A stretch of 64,000 nucleotides of DNA from Latrodectus hesperus (Eukaryota; Arthropoda; Arachnida; Araneae; Theridiidae), in assembly GCA_037975125.1 (NCBI GenBank), contig CM075853.1, forward strand, positions 28,572,295 to 28,636,294. The letters are read 5' to 3'. The notes beneath the pieces were generated by a model. The model did no database searches. It was not told the origin of the DNA and saw only the letters and a list, made by a program, of their open reading frames with translations. A program made the translations under genes and the position numbers. The first letter of the stretch is position 1. Each line of letters begins with the position of its first letter. Of this stretch, positions 46,095 through 62,220 are shown piece after piece.

Positions 46095-46199
46095 TATATC
46101 GCATGTATTTTGCGGTGGTCTTTGGTGGCATTGGGAATCGAACCTCGTCCTGCTAGACGGAAGGCCAATGGCCTAGCCATTAGGCTCTCACGGTCCCTA

Positions 46200-48360
46200 G
46201 GAGTAACTTATCTACAAATTAAATTTGGAAAACTATAGTTTTAATATCATAAAAATTTTCTAATTACACAATTATAATATAGTAATAGATAAGAACTCAC
46301 ACAATAAAATTTATATTACATTCATAAGATTTATTTTATAAGTTGACAACACTTTATTTCTGAATAAATTGTAATTTTAATAATTTGACGATTTTTGGGA
46401 AATTTAGAATCAGAAGTTCAGAGTATAATGCATTCTTAGAATAAAAAAAAAAAAAAAAAAAAAAAAATCTATAAAATTAATTTTCAAATAATATGAAATA
46501 TTTTATAACTGAACACATCCTTTCGTACAGTAACTGTTTTCTTTAATCCATCACTACTAACTAAAAAAAATATTTATTCTATTTGTGATGTTTGAGAAAA
46601 AACATTCTTTTTGACTGAAATGATTGGAGTGTTTCGAAAGGATTTTCATGTATGCAAAAGTTATTTTAAGAACAGTAAGAAAAGAGGAAAAAACAAGCTT
46701 CCAGGAAAATTTTTGAAGAATATATTTTTCAGGATGCAGATTTAAATTTAGTGTCTTCTACCTGCTACGAGGAAAAGTTACCTTCTTTAAATGCAACATC
46801 AAGATAAGTTTTCATGATTTTTAACAAGAGCTCTCTTCTTATATAAAAGGGTATAATATCATACAGAAACATAAAAAATTCATCGATCCTTTTATGTTGA
46901 ATACGGAAAAGCTAAAACTAGAATATTTTTTGAAAAAGATTCTCGTGTTATATTGTACTCAAATCCTCAAAGAAAACACTGTTATAGTTTTGCATCTGAA
47001 AAATATGGAGATATATTCGAGATACAAACAATACGGCTTGAAATATACAGGAACACAAATTCTTTTGACAAATTCTCTCTAAAATCGCATAAACTTCAGA
47101 TATAAGAAATATCGTACGTCACAATTTCAGTAACTTCAACCGTATTTCTACAATATTAGATTATTTTTGTTTTAAAACAAAAATTTAATAAAACTAAGAG
47201 AGGAATATAAATGTGCTAAGAGAAATAGGTTATTTTCAGCTAATTTTATGTTAATTATAATGTTATAAATTAACATTTAATTTGCGATCAACAGTATTAA
47301 ATTATACGCAAAAGTTATTCGATGTACATTGCAATGCGGTTAACTAGGCATATTGGCTAAAAAGACGCCAAATTAGGCAAACGTTGCTAATAAGAAATAA
47401 ATATCATTTTAAAGTCTAAAATTCCTTGTATAGGATATTCGATTGGAGACTGGACAGAATGGAATTTTTTTCATACACGGAAACATCTCGTTTAGAAAAT
47501 TCTTTAACTTTGCGGTGCGCATTTAGTTGGCAACGTGCAAGTAGAGAACATTACCTGCAACTGTGTTAAGTGTAAATTAACTGACTGAAGTTCGAATTTA
47601 CAATTAGTTGCGATTTTCTGCTTAGTATTTAAACGAGTAAGAACTAATGCATTTGCGTGAGTAACAATATTTTCTTGATATTGTTTAATCAGGCTATCCT
47701 AATGTTTAATTAATACAGAAGTTAATGTTTTAAGCCTCTCTTCTTTTATCAAAAATGCGACGACATTCTTCAATGAGTAACCTTTAGGATTAACTTTAAC
47801 TTTTATGATGGGGAAGTATATATGACAAGTACACGTCTTGATCAGAAATGCAGATATAAAACAGGAATTGTGACATACAATAAAATTTCAAATAAAAAAA
47901 AATAAAAAAACCTTGTTGATAGTAAAACTGTTTTATGTGTCACAGGATAAAGAAAAAAAAACTTTAATTTCGATTTCAATTATAAATTCCATATTTTCTG
48001 ATAGTTTTATATACCATTAATTTACAGTTTTATAATTATGAATACTAAATTTTTAATATATAAATATATATAATTTAATATTCATTGTTAAAACTGTGGA
48101 ATAATATCTGTAAATTGAAAGTTTGTGTGTATTAAATAAATTTTTAATTTATAAACTCTCGATTTTAATTTCGAAATTAATTTATCATAAGTGCATTGTC
48201 ATTTTCTAACTATAATTAACATAATTCCAAATATTCAAGATTAAGAAAATTTTTGGATTTGAATAACTCCCAATAGCGGATAATACAGTGACAAAATCTA
48301 CAGCATAATGTATAATTTTGTAATAATTTAATCGGCACACTACAATCATTTAAAAAAAAT
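46200..48360. other. AT-rich intergenic DNA
   Basis: No gene recognised. A poly(A) run lies at about 46442-46467. Confidence 0.5.
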
Positions 48361-48399
48361 AAGCTGATTTTTATTAAAATCACCATGAAGTTTCTATAA

Positions 48400-48800
48400 A
48401 TTTCACTCAGACCTTCGATGGTGAGGTGCGCCTTGTTTACAGTCGCTCGAAGAATGCGATTTGAAGACAGGCAACAAATTCATCGACAAGTCAGATTTAC
48501 GATGCTGTCTCAATACGATTGGAGTTTTCGCGATTTTGAAGCCGGGACCCATTGGAGTTCAGTGTACTGGCAATGCGCACTAGAAAAATGTGAGAGTGAA
48601 ATCCGAAATCACTCAAACCATGATACCGGATGCAGGACTAATATGGCGGTGTATGACGCAACAGTTAAGCAATCTCTCATAGCTGTATTTCCAGACTCAA
48701 AATCCGACCATCATGGTATAAGCGGACAGATAATGTCGCTCAATTTGATTGTCCATGTTCATCGCTTATCGCAAGGGCTTGTGGTTTGAGTCAAATGTAA
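48400..48800 (+). other. GC-richer block with a 123-codon open reading, probably repeat-derived
   Basis: Open from 48418 to 48789: MVRCALFTVARRMRFEDRQQ, later WSFRDFEAGTHWSSVYWQCA. Composition is clearly different from flanking AT-rich DNA. No domain is recognised and codon use gives no clear support. Such isolated blocks in this window are usually dispersed repeats, so I treat it as repeat-like rather than as a gene. Confidence 0.3.
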
Positions 48801-48979
48801 AAAAGAACTGGATATTTTCCAGTCATTCCACTCAGTTTCAAACGATGTTGAATTACAAGTCTATATCACAGTTAGTTGATTGGTTTCATCCAGCACAATC
48901 AACTATTTCTCCGATGGATTATCTACAATCCCTACAAATTACTATTTTTCCTTGTTTGAACTCGTAAAATTACTCGAAA

Positions 48980-49282
48980 AATGCTCTATGTCTTTTACGA
49001 GGCATATTAAAAACCTTATACAGATGAAACGCACAGTAAAACAATTGCCGTATTTCAAATCGGAAATCTATTCTTCCTTTAAATAGTGCTTGTAGATGGC
49101 ACTACAACTTCTCTCTATGTGTGTATATAAAAACGTTCTACGTCTTTTACGAGGCATATTAAACACCTTATACCAATGAAACGCACAACAAAATAATTGC
49201 TGTACTTCAAATCGGCAGTCTATTCTTCCTTTACATAGTTGTGCTTGTAGATAGCACTACAACTTCTCGTTATGTGTATGCG
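48980..49282 (+). repeat. 152-bp imperfect tandem duplication
   Basis: TCTTTTACGAGGCATATTAA starts at 48991 and again at 49143. The order is then the same in both copies: TATACNNATGAAACGCACA, CAAATCGG, CTATTCTTCCTTTA, GTGCTTGTAGAT and GCACTACAACTTCTC. Confidence 0.92.
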
Positions 49283-49343
49283 CTGCAATACTAATGAAAT
49301 GGATTACTCATCGTTGCAAACATATGATGTAAATTCTTTATTT

Positions 49344-50728
<1,385 letters not shown>

Positions 50729-50739
50729 TATATGAATCA

Positions 50740-51060
50740 TGTGAGCTTCAGTGGCTCAGTGTGCCTTATGCTACTTTCCGTTAAGATCAGCAAAGTGAAA
50801 CATCATTTGCTGCAGGCAGAGTGATTGAGAAGGTGACCACGTACCCTCCATCACTTAGTTGCTGGACCTCCGTGGGTTGAGGATGTGTCCACGTTAATAT
50901 GTGACATCCAAAGTCTTTTCGCTGGTGTAGCATAGATGTGGAGAGGAGGGTCCAGCTCAGCTGTGACCTCGTCACCTGACCGTGGTTCAAAATTATTAAG
51001 CACTTGGTGATGAGCGAGTATTCCAAACCCATTAACCTAAAAGGTTAATGGGTCCGGGAC
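50740..51060. mobile_element. Dispersed repeat, probable SINE-like, class uncertain
   Basis: GC-richer block immediately right of the mariner element: CTTCAGTGGCTCAGTG, GCAGGCAGAGTGATTGAGAA, CTCAGCTGTGACCTCGTCAC and CTGACCGTGGTTCAAAATTA. The wording resembles repeats common in spider genomes, which I recall but cannot verify. Near its right end is a perfect 12-bp hairpin at 51027-51053 (ACCCATTAACCT, loop AAA). Confidence 0.5.
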
Positions 51061-54000
51061 TCACCTGAATCGCTTTGTATGTAGGTTAATCATATAAACA
51101 ATCAACAATGCACTATCATTCATTTGAAATACAAGAAGTTTATTTATATAAAGGAGGCTAAGAAATAGTCTACTAAGCCAAAGTGGATTTTAGTTACCTT
51201 CGGAATGATAGTTGCAGCTTGAAATTCTCTAAAGTTGCGATATATACTCTTATTTTTCTTATAAATAGCATTCTGTGAATAAAATGGGTGAACAGATTGT
51301 CATTAAATATGTGTATCGGGACCATACTTGATATATGATAATGCAAGAAATTTTCAATCAAAAAACGTTCACCAGGTAGCGCGCTTCCTAATTGAAAAAT
51401 TTCTCAAAATCGGAATTGATAATCGATTTCAACATTTCTTATAATGTTTTAGAAACCATAAGCTCAAAACATTTATAAAAGATGAGAAAGTTGATAAGAG
51501 CCCGTATGTGTTTCACACATCCTTGCGGGCAACCTAACAGTCAAGGGCATTTGAATATTGTCCCATGTTTGCGATCCATATTTACATCCGGTTCAGGTTT
51601 GCACTTATATATATTATACTGCATATGATACTAGGAAGGATATTTCAAGAACTTCCAAATATTCTCTACAAGATGTGTGTATGTAGAAAAGTGAAAGTGC
51701 ATTGTATTCCTCCTGTTGCTCTATTGTCTTATGACTAACCAGGCGGTAAATGCAAAATACACCAACAATGAATAAAATAAACCACTACAGATTGTGACCA
51801 GATGAAGAACTGATAACCATGATCAGGCCGCTATAATAAATGCTGCTCAATGATGCGGTTTTCATTCACCTGTAAAATTTTAATAATTGGATGTGTTAGA
51901 AGTGTTGGATTGAGGACCATTTATCTTCAATTATGGCTTTATAAAAATTATGGCATAATTGTTCCTATCTGAACCACAATGAAGTCTTGCCAGTCAAGCA
52001 ATATTTCAAACGCCTTTTGTGACCCCTTAACTAGGAAATTCATGGAGTCAGATCCAAAACACATTAAAAAAGTGCTTACTTTGTATTTGTTCTGATTTTT
52101 TTGTTGTTAACAGGAATCTTAACGAATTCAAATAAATTTTTAACTAAACTTATCATTTCGAATTTCATGTTTGGTTATTTTGTCTTGTGGTTAAAGATGT
52201 TTTGAGTAATATAGAGTCCATAAAAACTTTATAAATTTATAAATGAAGTTTTTATTGTAAGAAAGTAGTAAGAACTTATCGATGATTTAATAGAGTAATA
52301 GATGATAAATTAAATTTCTCTCTAGGAGATGCTTGAAAAGACAAAATAATTCATCATCTCAAAATATGTTAAAGTGAGTTTGCTAAAGACTTTTGGTAAG
52401 ACCACATTTTTAGTGGTTAAATGTCCCGGGATAGATTCTCCAGTTGTTGAAGAGCAATAAACGGATGTTAGCCTTTATGCTTTTCGTATGCTTCGTTTTT
52501 CAAATTTTCTCTCTGGTGACGTGTGAATATGGTTCTCTGCGAAAATCCTACCAAAAAGAAAAGACGAGGCAATTTTTTAAAATGTCTAACAATAACATTC
52601 GACTATTTGATCGATCAATACAGGATGTCAAAATTTAAGATAATGAAGATAATTTCAAGTTTGTTTTTATTGTGAATAAAAGTTGCTATTGTAGTTTAAA
52701 TATGAAATAAAGTCTTTATTCAGACCTCTATAAAGAGCTTTGAAGAAATTTTAAAAATAAATTTTAAAACAATGAATATGTTAAGGTGTTCATCTTGTTT
52801 TATTGTATTTAACAATTCTGAACCCTTTTCAGTTCTCTTGAGATAGCGGAAAAAAATCATGCATAGAGTCATTGACTTCATATCAGTTTAAAATTATGTA
52901 GAATCATACCAAACATTAAAATACAACAGATATAGTATCATATTTTTGTCAAAATGTGGTATATTGAGGTGAATACATTGAAAATAAAATTAGATATATA
53001 ATTATAATATATACCATTATTTCAGTGTATTTAATCATTATAATGCACCATATTTCATGGTTGAAAGGAATCAAAAATATTTTCTTAAAAGTTTGCAATT
53101 CATGTTTGAAAATCCAAGAAATTGGTGAAAGCCTCACCATTTTTAATTTATTTTTAGAAATAAAATCAGAGTAAAAAATGAAAGTGATGCATTTGATTAA
53201 AAGTCACCCAAAATCATTCATTCTACATATGCTATATTATATATTTAGCAACAAATAAAAATATTAAATTCAATAAACTTTAAAATTCGTAATTCTTAAC
53301 TAAAATGCGAGTCCTATAGCTTTCTAGTTTACATATTTTTTCTTTGTCTCAGATTTAATAATATGAGTTTTTTTTATGAAACTGTGTGTGTGTGTAGTAA
53401 AATTATTAATATTGCTGATCAGATTTTAACTGTACTTGGTGTTTTATTGTTCATTTGTCATTACATATGTACTTGATTGGTAAAAAGTTATCAATTGGTT
53501 CAAATGATTCAAAGAGAATTAGTTTCATATTGTTGGCAATTTTATTAATCTAATCATTGTTGACAAAACAATTATAATCTAAAATATAAACATCGAATAT
53601 AAATTTAAAAGAAAAGATATATTTTAAAACTTATATTGACACAACGATTGGCTCATATTAGATTTCACTTGGGTTGATTTTGTTCTACGATTATTTTTTT
53701 CATACGAGGAGTCATTTGAGTAAGATTTACATGACTCATTTAGGAGAAAAGATTAAGCGCTTTAAAACTTTTCCAAAATTCTTATGTTGAACTAAATAAT
53801 AAATTTTGTAAGTTTAGGAAATGTTATTCATAAGATCCAGTAATTTAATAAAATCTCACGAAGGATTTTTACTGTATGTAGAATGAGAATTTAATCTCAT
53901 CAAGCTGTTTTGGAATATTTATTAAATTTTGTTTTATTAGTTTACAGTCATAATATTTTATAACAGAAAATGTACCCTATTAGTGATTTTTGTAACCGAT

Positions 54001-54569
54001 ATTATATGTTAACTGTATGAATATGCATTGATAAAAAATCTGTCGTAAGTGAGGATTTTTTTGCCATTATAGAGGATATAAAATATTATATGATATTTGG
54101 ATTCTATAGAGTTAGTGCATAATTTTTTTCAGTTTTATAATAAATTGTGAAGCTCCAGCAGTGGAAATGGTTTCCTATTGACCAGTTTAAGTTAAAATTA
54201 AAAATAGACCAGTCCTCAAACAGTATGAACTGTTAAAAAATTAAACACTTTTCCTTAGCTTTTTATTTGAGTAAAACATAATGGTAAATTTTTTTAAATG
54301 AAATATATACCATTTGTATATATGAATGAACCATTTGAACCTTATTTATTACCAAAGAATTCGATCCTGCTATTAAATAATATCGGAAAATTTCATTATC
54401 TGACTACATGATATAAATGAAAAAAAGAGTAAAAAATACGAATACTTTATTTTAAAACAAATAGCTTCGATCATAGATTTGTATCTGCCATTCCATAAAC
54501 CAAGCATTTATGTTATAGTTTATTAAATTGGCGTTTTTTTTAAGCTTTATGTAACCAATCTGTTAGAAG
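51061..54569. other. AT-rich intergenic DNA
   Basis: No gene recognised. The segment 51270-51560 is somewhat more complex and opens MGEQIVIKYVYRDHT after an ATG, which stops at once; it may be old transposon debris. Confidence 0.4.
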
Positions 54570-55250
54570 GGTAAAAGAAAAACATATCGAGAAAAAAACA
54601 CTCAAGCAAACGATAAAAAAGGCCAATCTGTGGGAAGAGCCACCGCTTCAAAAGGGAGTTCTGTTGATAAATGATGGCACACGACGTTCCACGTGAGTTT
54701 TCCTCTTTTTTACTCGTGGCCATCCCTCATATGGGTCGATCCTTGGTAGTTCCGCTTCACCTGTGAAATCGATAGCACACTATAAAAATAACCGCTTCAG
54801 CCCCAAAAAGCGTTCGTCGAAAAAAATTATTCCCTAACAATGTTAGTTTAAGATCATAAATGATCCGTTGCTGTCAAATGCCGCACAGATTCTGCAAGAG
54901 GGGAAAAAAAGGGAAAAACACTTGGATCATTCCCTGCATTAACTATTAATGGATTTTTTCCCCTGTTCCAGTACCACCTAGATTATATTGCCGCATCCTA
55001 TCATTTTAATTCCTTTTTTTTATTTTCTGTTCCTTCTGCGCTACTTCAGAATAGGTTGGAAGGAAGTAGGCTTGATGGCTTTGGGGATAATAGCTCTCCC
55101 CGGCTGACCGAGACCTTTTCGTCAGATGAGATCATTACCAGTATCGCTTTATCTGAAAGCTTTATTTATAACTCCTTCAGGAAGGGGACAGAACTCTCAC
55201 GCGAAAGGGCATTTCCACCAGTTATCGATAATTAATCGCATTAGCTATGT
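54570..55250. other. GC-richer unique-looking block, candidate regulatory DNA
   Basis: About 680 bp with clearly higher GC than its surroundings, no long open reading, no tRNA-like boxes, no terminal repeats and no internal repetition. It includes homeodomain-type cores (CATTAATGG, CATTAATTGC-like), GATA strings and TATAAAAA near 54781. Such a block can be a conserved non-coding element, a promoter for a gene outside the window, or an unrecognised repeat. Function is inferred only from composition. Confidence 0.3.
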
Positions 55251-55507
55251 GTGATTAATACATACTGCTCGTTTAAAATATTCGTCATATTGTGAATGAT
55301 AAGAAGGAGATTTGATATTTATATTGAAAGGATATATCCCCCATATTACATGTAAGCCCCATATATGGCTAAAATAAAATCGAAATAAATAACGAGATTG
55401 GTTATATATAATCATTAAATTAAAAACACAATTGAAATTTATCAAAAAAAAACTTCTCCTTCTATACATGGGGTAATATGTAATAATACACTTTTTATAA
55501 AGTGGAG

Positions 55508-55508
<1 letters not shown>

Positions 55509-55541
<33 letters not shown>
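55509..55541. repeat. (AC)n microsatellite
   Basis: About sixteen AC dinucleotides directly before a SINE head. Confidence 0.97.
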
Positions 55542-55542
<1 letters not shown>

Positions 55543-55543
<1 letters not shown>

Positions 55544-55810
55544 GAAGCCCAGTGGCTAAATGGTAGCGTTTCACTCTCTCAAGGCACAGGTCATAGTTTC
55601 AATCCTCTGGCTGGTAAGGTGACTTAGCCACTCATCCCTTTAGTGGGTCGATAAAGTGAGTATTAAGCAAGCTTGAGAACTAAACACTGGAGGCTTTACA
55701 TAGGCTGACCACCTTACTGGGACATGTGCTTCGCACCCCGCGATACTCGGTCATGAAAATTGTTATGGGCACTGTAGGCCTTGCCCGCATGAGCTGTCGT
55801 GCCACGGAGT
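55543..55810 (+). mobile_element. tRNA-derived SINE
   Basis: Box A-like AGCCCAGTGGCTAAATGGTA and box B-like GGTCATAGTTTCAATCC spaced as in a tRNA, followed by a body with CTTAGCCACTCATCCCTTTA, GGGTCGATAAAGTGAG, GAACTAAACACTGGAGG and GTCGTGCCACGGAGTTTAGT. I recognise this wording as a common orb-weaver-type SINE; that identification is from memory. It is followed by a (TA)n tract. Confidence 0.75.
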
Positions 55811-55835
55811 TTAGTTCAGTTTGCATACATGCATA

Positions 55836-58235
<2,400 letters not shown>

Positions 58236-58239
58236 TAAG

Positions 58240-58622
58240 AGTGTATATGGGTTCGTTGTATTTTAGTAATTAGGGCATCGGCCGTCCGTTCGGAAGTTCG
58301 GGGTTCGATTACCCATGCCGCCAAAGACCCACCGAGTATATGCGATATCCATGCTCGTTAAATCTGTGGAATTAAAAGTCCTGTAATCGGTCATTGAGTA
58401 GTTACCATAGGTGTAATGGTCGGAGTAAATTTCCTCCCCCTACGTCAATGTCAAAATTGAGGGAGTGGATCCTCTGGTGGTGCCATCTATCGGAGGAGTC
58501 TTAGAGCAAAGACTTATTTTCATCTTCGTAATGCTCTGGTTAAGCGAAAGATTGCTGACTTAAATTCGCATAGCCAACGGCAAAGCGAGCTTTGCTTGTC
58601 CAAGTGTCATAAGTAACAACAA
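58240..58622 (+). mobile_element. tRNA-derived SINE, complete copy with (AAC)n tail
   Basis: Head with box A-like TTTTAGTAATTAGGGCATCG and a good box B, GGGGTTCGATTACCC (near 58299). Body includes GCCAAAGACCCACCGAGT, GAGTAGTTACCATAGG, GGTGGTGCCATCTATCGG and CTTGTCCAAGTGTCATAAG, with the tail TAACAACAACAG. It is the same family as the interrupted copy at 44163-46199. Confidence 0.85.
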
Positions 58623-59297
58623 CAGTGTGAATATTTACGACAAATGGCTTACAGATTATACGTGGTTGGCAACTTTTCTGGTTATTTTTAATGTTTTCTG
58701 AATGATAAGAGCTCAAAACTCTTGTTAACATATAAATACCACTTTTTATAAGCAGACTAAAAACTTAAATATTTATATTAAAATGAATTTCTTGAAGTGT
58801 TATTACTGATGAAAATTTGATTTTATTGTTTTATTTTATTACATTTTTAATATTTTCCTTTGTTTAAGAGCAATGCAAAATTAAACTGTGCCACAAAAGA
58901 TGAATTATAGCTTTGAAAGGCGCATTTCTACAGAAGTCTTTTAACATCAAGGGAAGAAGAAATTATGTCTCACTGCTGACGTCATCTTATTCTCGACAAA
59001 GAGAAGATGAAATTAACCAATAGATATTGTTTTAAAAAAATGATGAATTACTTCTTTCAAGAATGATTTAATTATTTAAAATTTTATACGAAAGAAAGAA
59101 GAATAATTATTTATGCAGAGAGAGAGAGAGAGTTCTGAAAATTCCAAAACAATCGGAAAGAATTTGGTGTTTTTACTGTTTCCTTTTTTATAAAATAAAG
59201 GAAATACGATTGAAACAGTTACAGTTACAAATAATAAGGAATTTATAAATAGAGTAGAAGAATTATAATATGAGGTACATAACAGATTAATGATATT
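58623..59297. other. AT-rich spacer with a short (AG)n run
   Basis: Nothing coding seen; GAGAGAGAGAGAGAG lies at about 59119-59133. Confidence 0.5.
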
Positions 59298-60695
59298 GAT
59301 TTAAGTATTTATTATTTATTTTAATGCATCAGAAAATGTCTCAAATTAGTTTATTTTTCTATAATTTTAAACATTAAAAATAGTTCTAACTGAAAAAAGA
59401 TTAAAACCTAATACTTGTTTTTAAATATAGAAATTTTATTAGTCGAAAAATTCTAAAAGCACTTTCTATTGAAACAATTTTGAGAAAAACACAAGAAACG
59501 ATTTTTGATAAGTTGAAACTAGAGTTTCTCTGAAATAGTCAAAACTGAGTAACTGTAGACCGAGAATAAGCAAAATGGCAAATAAATTTAATGGGTGGGT
59601 TGGCTGTTCTCAATGTGAAATTATGTAAATCGGTATTTGTCAAAATAATGACGGATCGTTAAAAGTCTAAAGGTATTTGAATATTTTAAAACAGAATTTG
59701 TAAACATTAGTTAAATGTTTGCACGGAGAGCAATTATGAATCAGCCTTACAGCATAATAGCAATGCATTATTGTAAATTTTTCTGGAAAATACTAATAGC
59801 ATGGAAAAAATTACTAAGTGAATCAATTATTTTTAGCAAGTTACTTCCCCGACGATATTTCTATTTGAATATTGATATTCATTATATCGTGCTCTTTTCT
59901 AAATTTTTAGCTTGATTGATTAATAAATTAGTTAATGTGTTCTGCACTATTTTTGTTATTTATGCAGATATAGTTTTCTGAAGTCTTGCTCATCATTGCT
60001 AAAATTCATTTATTAAATAGTTTCACAAATAATTTAGTTAATAGTTAAAAATAATGTTTTAAGTATTAAATATTTTTCGTTAATTTATTAGTGTAATAAT
60101 AAATTTTTATTAATTTTATAAAAAAATATCATATTACTTTTACATATTATAAATTATTTGAGCAATTATAATTAAATAATATATACTTTATCACAAGTAA
60201 ATAATTCACAATGTAGTTTTTAACAGTGAACTTTTTATTAATTTTGATGTAAATTTTGGGATTTAAATGATATTGTTGCAAAAACTTTTTTTTTGTAAAA
60301 TAAATTTTATTTTATAAATTTTGTGTATCGTGAGAGCATTTCACATAAACTGTTAAACATCGGTTGTCTGTTATTTGCCCTTTTTTTATAATTGTTTCAA
60401 TAGTTAAAGTGCTTTTAGAATTTTTCAACTAATAAAATTTCAATATTTAAAAACAAATATTAAGTTTTACTCATTTTTCTTTTTTTTTTAAAAATTATTT
60501 TTAATCTTTAAAATAATAAAAAAAAACTGATTATTCTTTTTTCCTTTTTTTAAAATTATTTTTAATGTTTAAAATTAAAAAAAACTCATTTTTCTTTTTT
60601 TTTTGAATTATTTCTAATGTTTAAAATTATAAAACAATAAAATGGCCTTTGAGACATTTTATGATTTATTAAAACTAATAATAAATGCTTAAATC
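59298..60695. repeat. 1.4-kb structure bounded by long imperfect inverted repeats
   Basis: The left arm (59298-59481) and right arm (60387-60695) are inverted copies. Matching landmarks, left read forward and right read in reverse complement, include GATTTAAG, AAAATGTCTCAAA, ATAATTTTAAACATTA, TTGTTTTTAAATAT, AAATTTTATTAGT, AAAAATTCTAAAAGCACTTT and ATTGAAACAATT. The right arm is longer because a segment of about 60 bp is repeated three times (60469-60640). The 900 bp between the arms hold no recognisable gene. A (TA)n tract abuts the right end. It could be a fold-back or non-autonomous DNA element, or an old inverted duplication. Confidence 0.75.
60469..60640 (+). repeat. Three imperfect copies of a ~60-bp unit
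   Basis: Each copy runs CTCATTTTTCTTTTTTTT or a close variant, then AAATTATTTTTAATNTTTAA and a poly(A) stretch. They start near 60469, 60530 and 60588. Only one equivalent copy is present in the left arm of the surrounding inverted repeat. Confidence 0.8.
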
Positions 60696-60708
60696 GCAAC
60701 AAAGGTCA

Positions 60709-60712
<4 letters not shown>

Positions 60713-60800
<88 letters not shown>

Positions 60801-60824
60801 TATATATATATATATATATATATA

Positions 60825-60905
<81 letters not shown>
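60713..60905. repeat. Long (TA)n tract, interrupted
   Basis: About 190 bp of TA dinucleotides with two small interruptions (GACA near 60797 and CT near 60827). Confidence 0.97.
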
Positions 60906-60912
<7 letters not shown>

Positions 60913-62220
60913 TTCTTATGAATTTTCTTTTCTTTCTGTGTTATAATATGGAATAAAATTCTGGACTTAATTTATTCTTATAATTAGAATTCTGTTAGTT
61001 TCAATGCATGTTTGCTTGAAATATTTTATGGTGCCCATTTGTTGAGTTCCATTATTTAGTAAAGTAATCGTCTGTCGTTTATCATTCTGATTAGGGACTT
61101 TGAAGAATTATAATACAAAAAGTAAAGTTTCACGCGTGCTTTTTACAATTTTACTAAATAAAATTTTTAAACTTGAGTCATATTTTTCTTATCATGTTGT
61201 AAAAATTTAAATTTAAGTATATATGTTTTTTTGGTATCGAAGCTAACAGAAAACATTTTTTAATTTTTCTTTTTGAGTATCCTGGGTGCTTTTTTAAGTT
61301 TTTTTTAGTTAAGAGCATAATTAAATTTCCTATATAAACAGCAATGTGAATCAGATAAACTGATTATCAGCAAATTTGATGCATGTTATATACATGAACA
61401 AAAAAAATCGACTTAACATTGCATAGAAAAAAGAAAAACTTAATAAAACAAATGACAAATACCAAATTCATAAGCAGTTTGAGTAACTAAGAGAAAAATA
61501 TATAAACAATAAAATATCAGATGAAGAAAATCACTGGATATTATTGATTATCGATAAAAAATTTCACATTTGCCTACAATCAAACAATGTGAATTATTTG
61601 AAGCAATTCTGAGTATAAAACGTTTGCTATTGAGTTTGCTTTATGTGAATCTGAAAAATTTATAAATATGGGATAATTTTAAATATGTGGTATATATCGT
61701 GCAATGGGATGTTATTTGTTTGACTTGGAGAACTTCTTTTAATTTCTTATATAAACGTCATATCAGACCAGTTTCGAAATCATGCGAAATTTTATGCTCA
61801 ATGACTTGGAATTTCATACATTCACAATGGCTTCTTTAAAAAAAAAGATTTTTTTTATTAATTCATTCTCTCTGTTTGTTTCTAAATACGACCGGTGTAT
61901 TTCGATTCATAGCGTTTAATCTTAACTTATACCAATTATTGGAAAATAATTTTTTTCTGGAACGAGAATACACCAAAGTATTTTGCCTCGTTTATTCAAT
62001 GTAATTCGATCGCATAATGGACAAAATAAAAAAAAAAATTAATTTGCTAATGCATTTATTATTAGTTATTTTCTTTCTAAACTTAATAATTTTTCAATAG
62101 AAAATATTATCAATGACAAATTTGTACTGAAAACGCTTTTTCTAATTATTTCAGTGTATCCCATTCATATAGTCCTTATAATTTGGAGGAAAATTCATTT
62201 CTCGTTTTACAAAATCATCA
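60906..62220. other. AT-rich intergenic DNA
   Basis: No supported feature. Confidence 0.5.

Larger units (their letters stand above)
44163..46199 (-). mobile_element. tRNA-derived SINE split by a Tc1-like insertion
   Basis: The - strand head lies at 46095-46199 (box A near GAGAGCCTAATGGCTAGGCC, box B AGGTTCGATTCCC) and the body plus tail at 44163-44442, ending in the (AAC)n tail CATAAGTAACAACAACAG. Both halves match the uninterrupted copy at 58240-58622 in order. The gap between them is the transposon at 44443-46094; TA flanks it on both sides. The SINE alone would be about 385 bp. Confidence 0.85.

Noticed and set aside
50787..51032. 81-codon - strand open reading
   Set aside because: Lies within a block that looks like a dispersed non-coding repeat; no protein family recognised.
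58240..58330. tRNA gene (box A and box B present; also near 33300, 44000, 46140, 55550 and 63750)
   Set aside because: Heads do not close into a complete cloverleaf with an acceptor stem, and each is followed by a shared body found in other copies, so they are SINEs.
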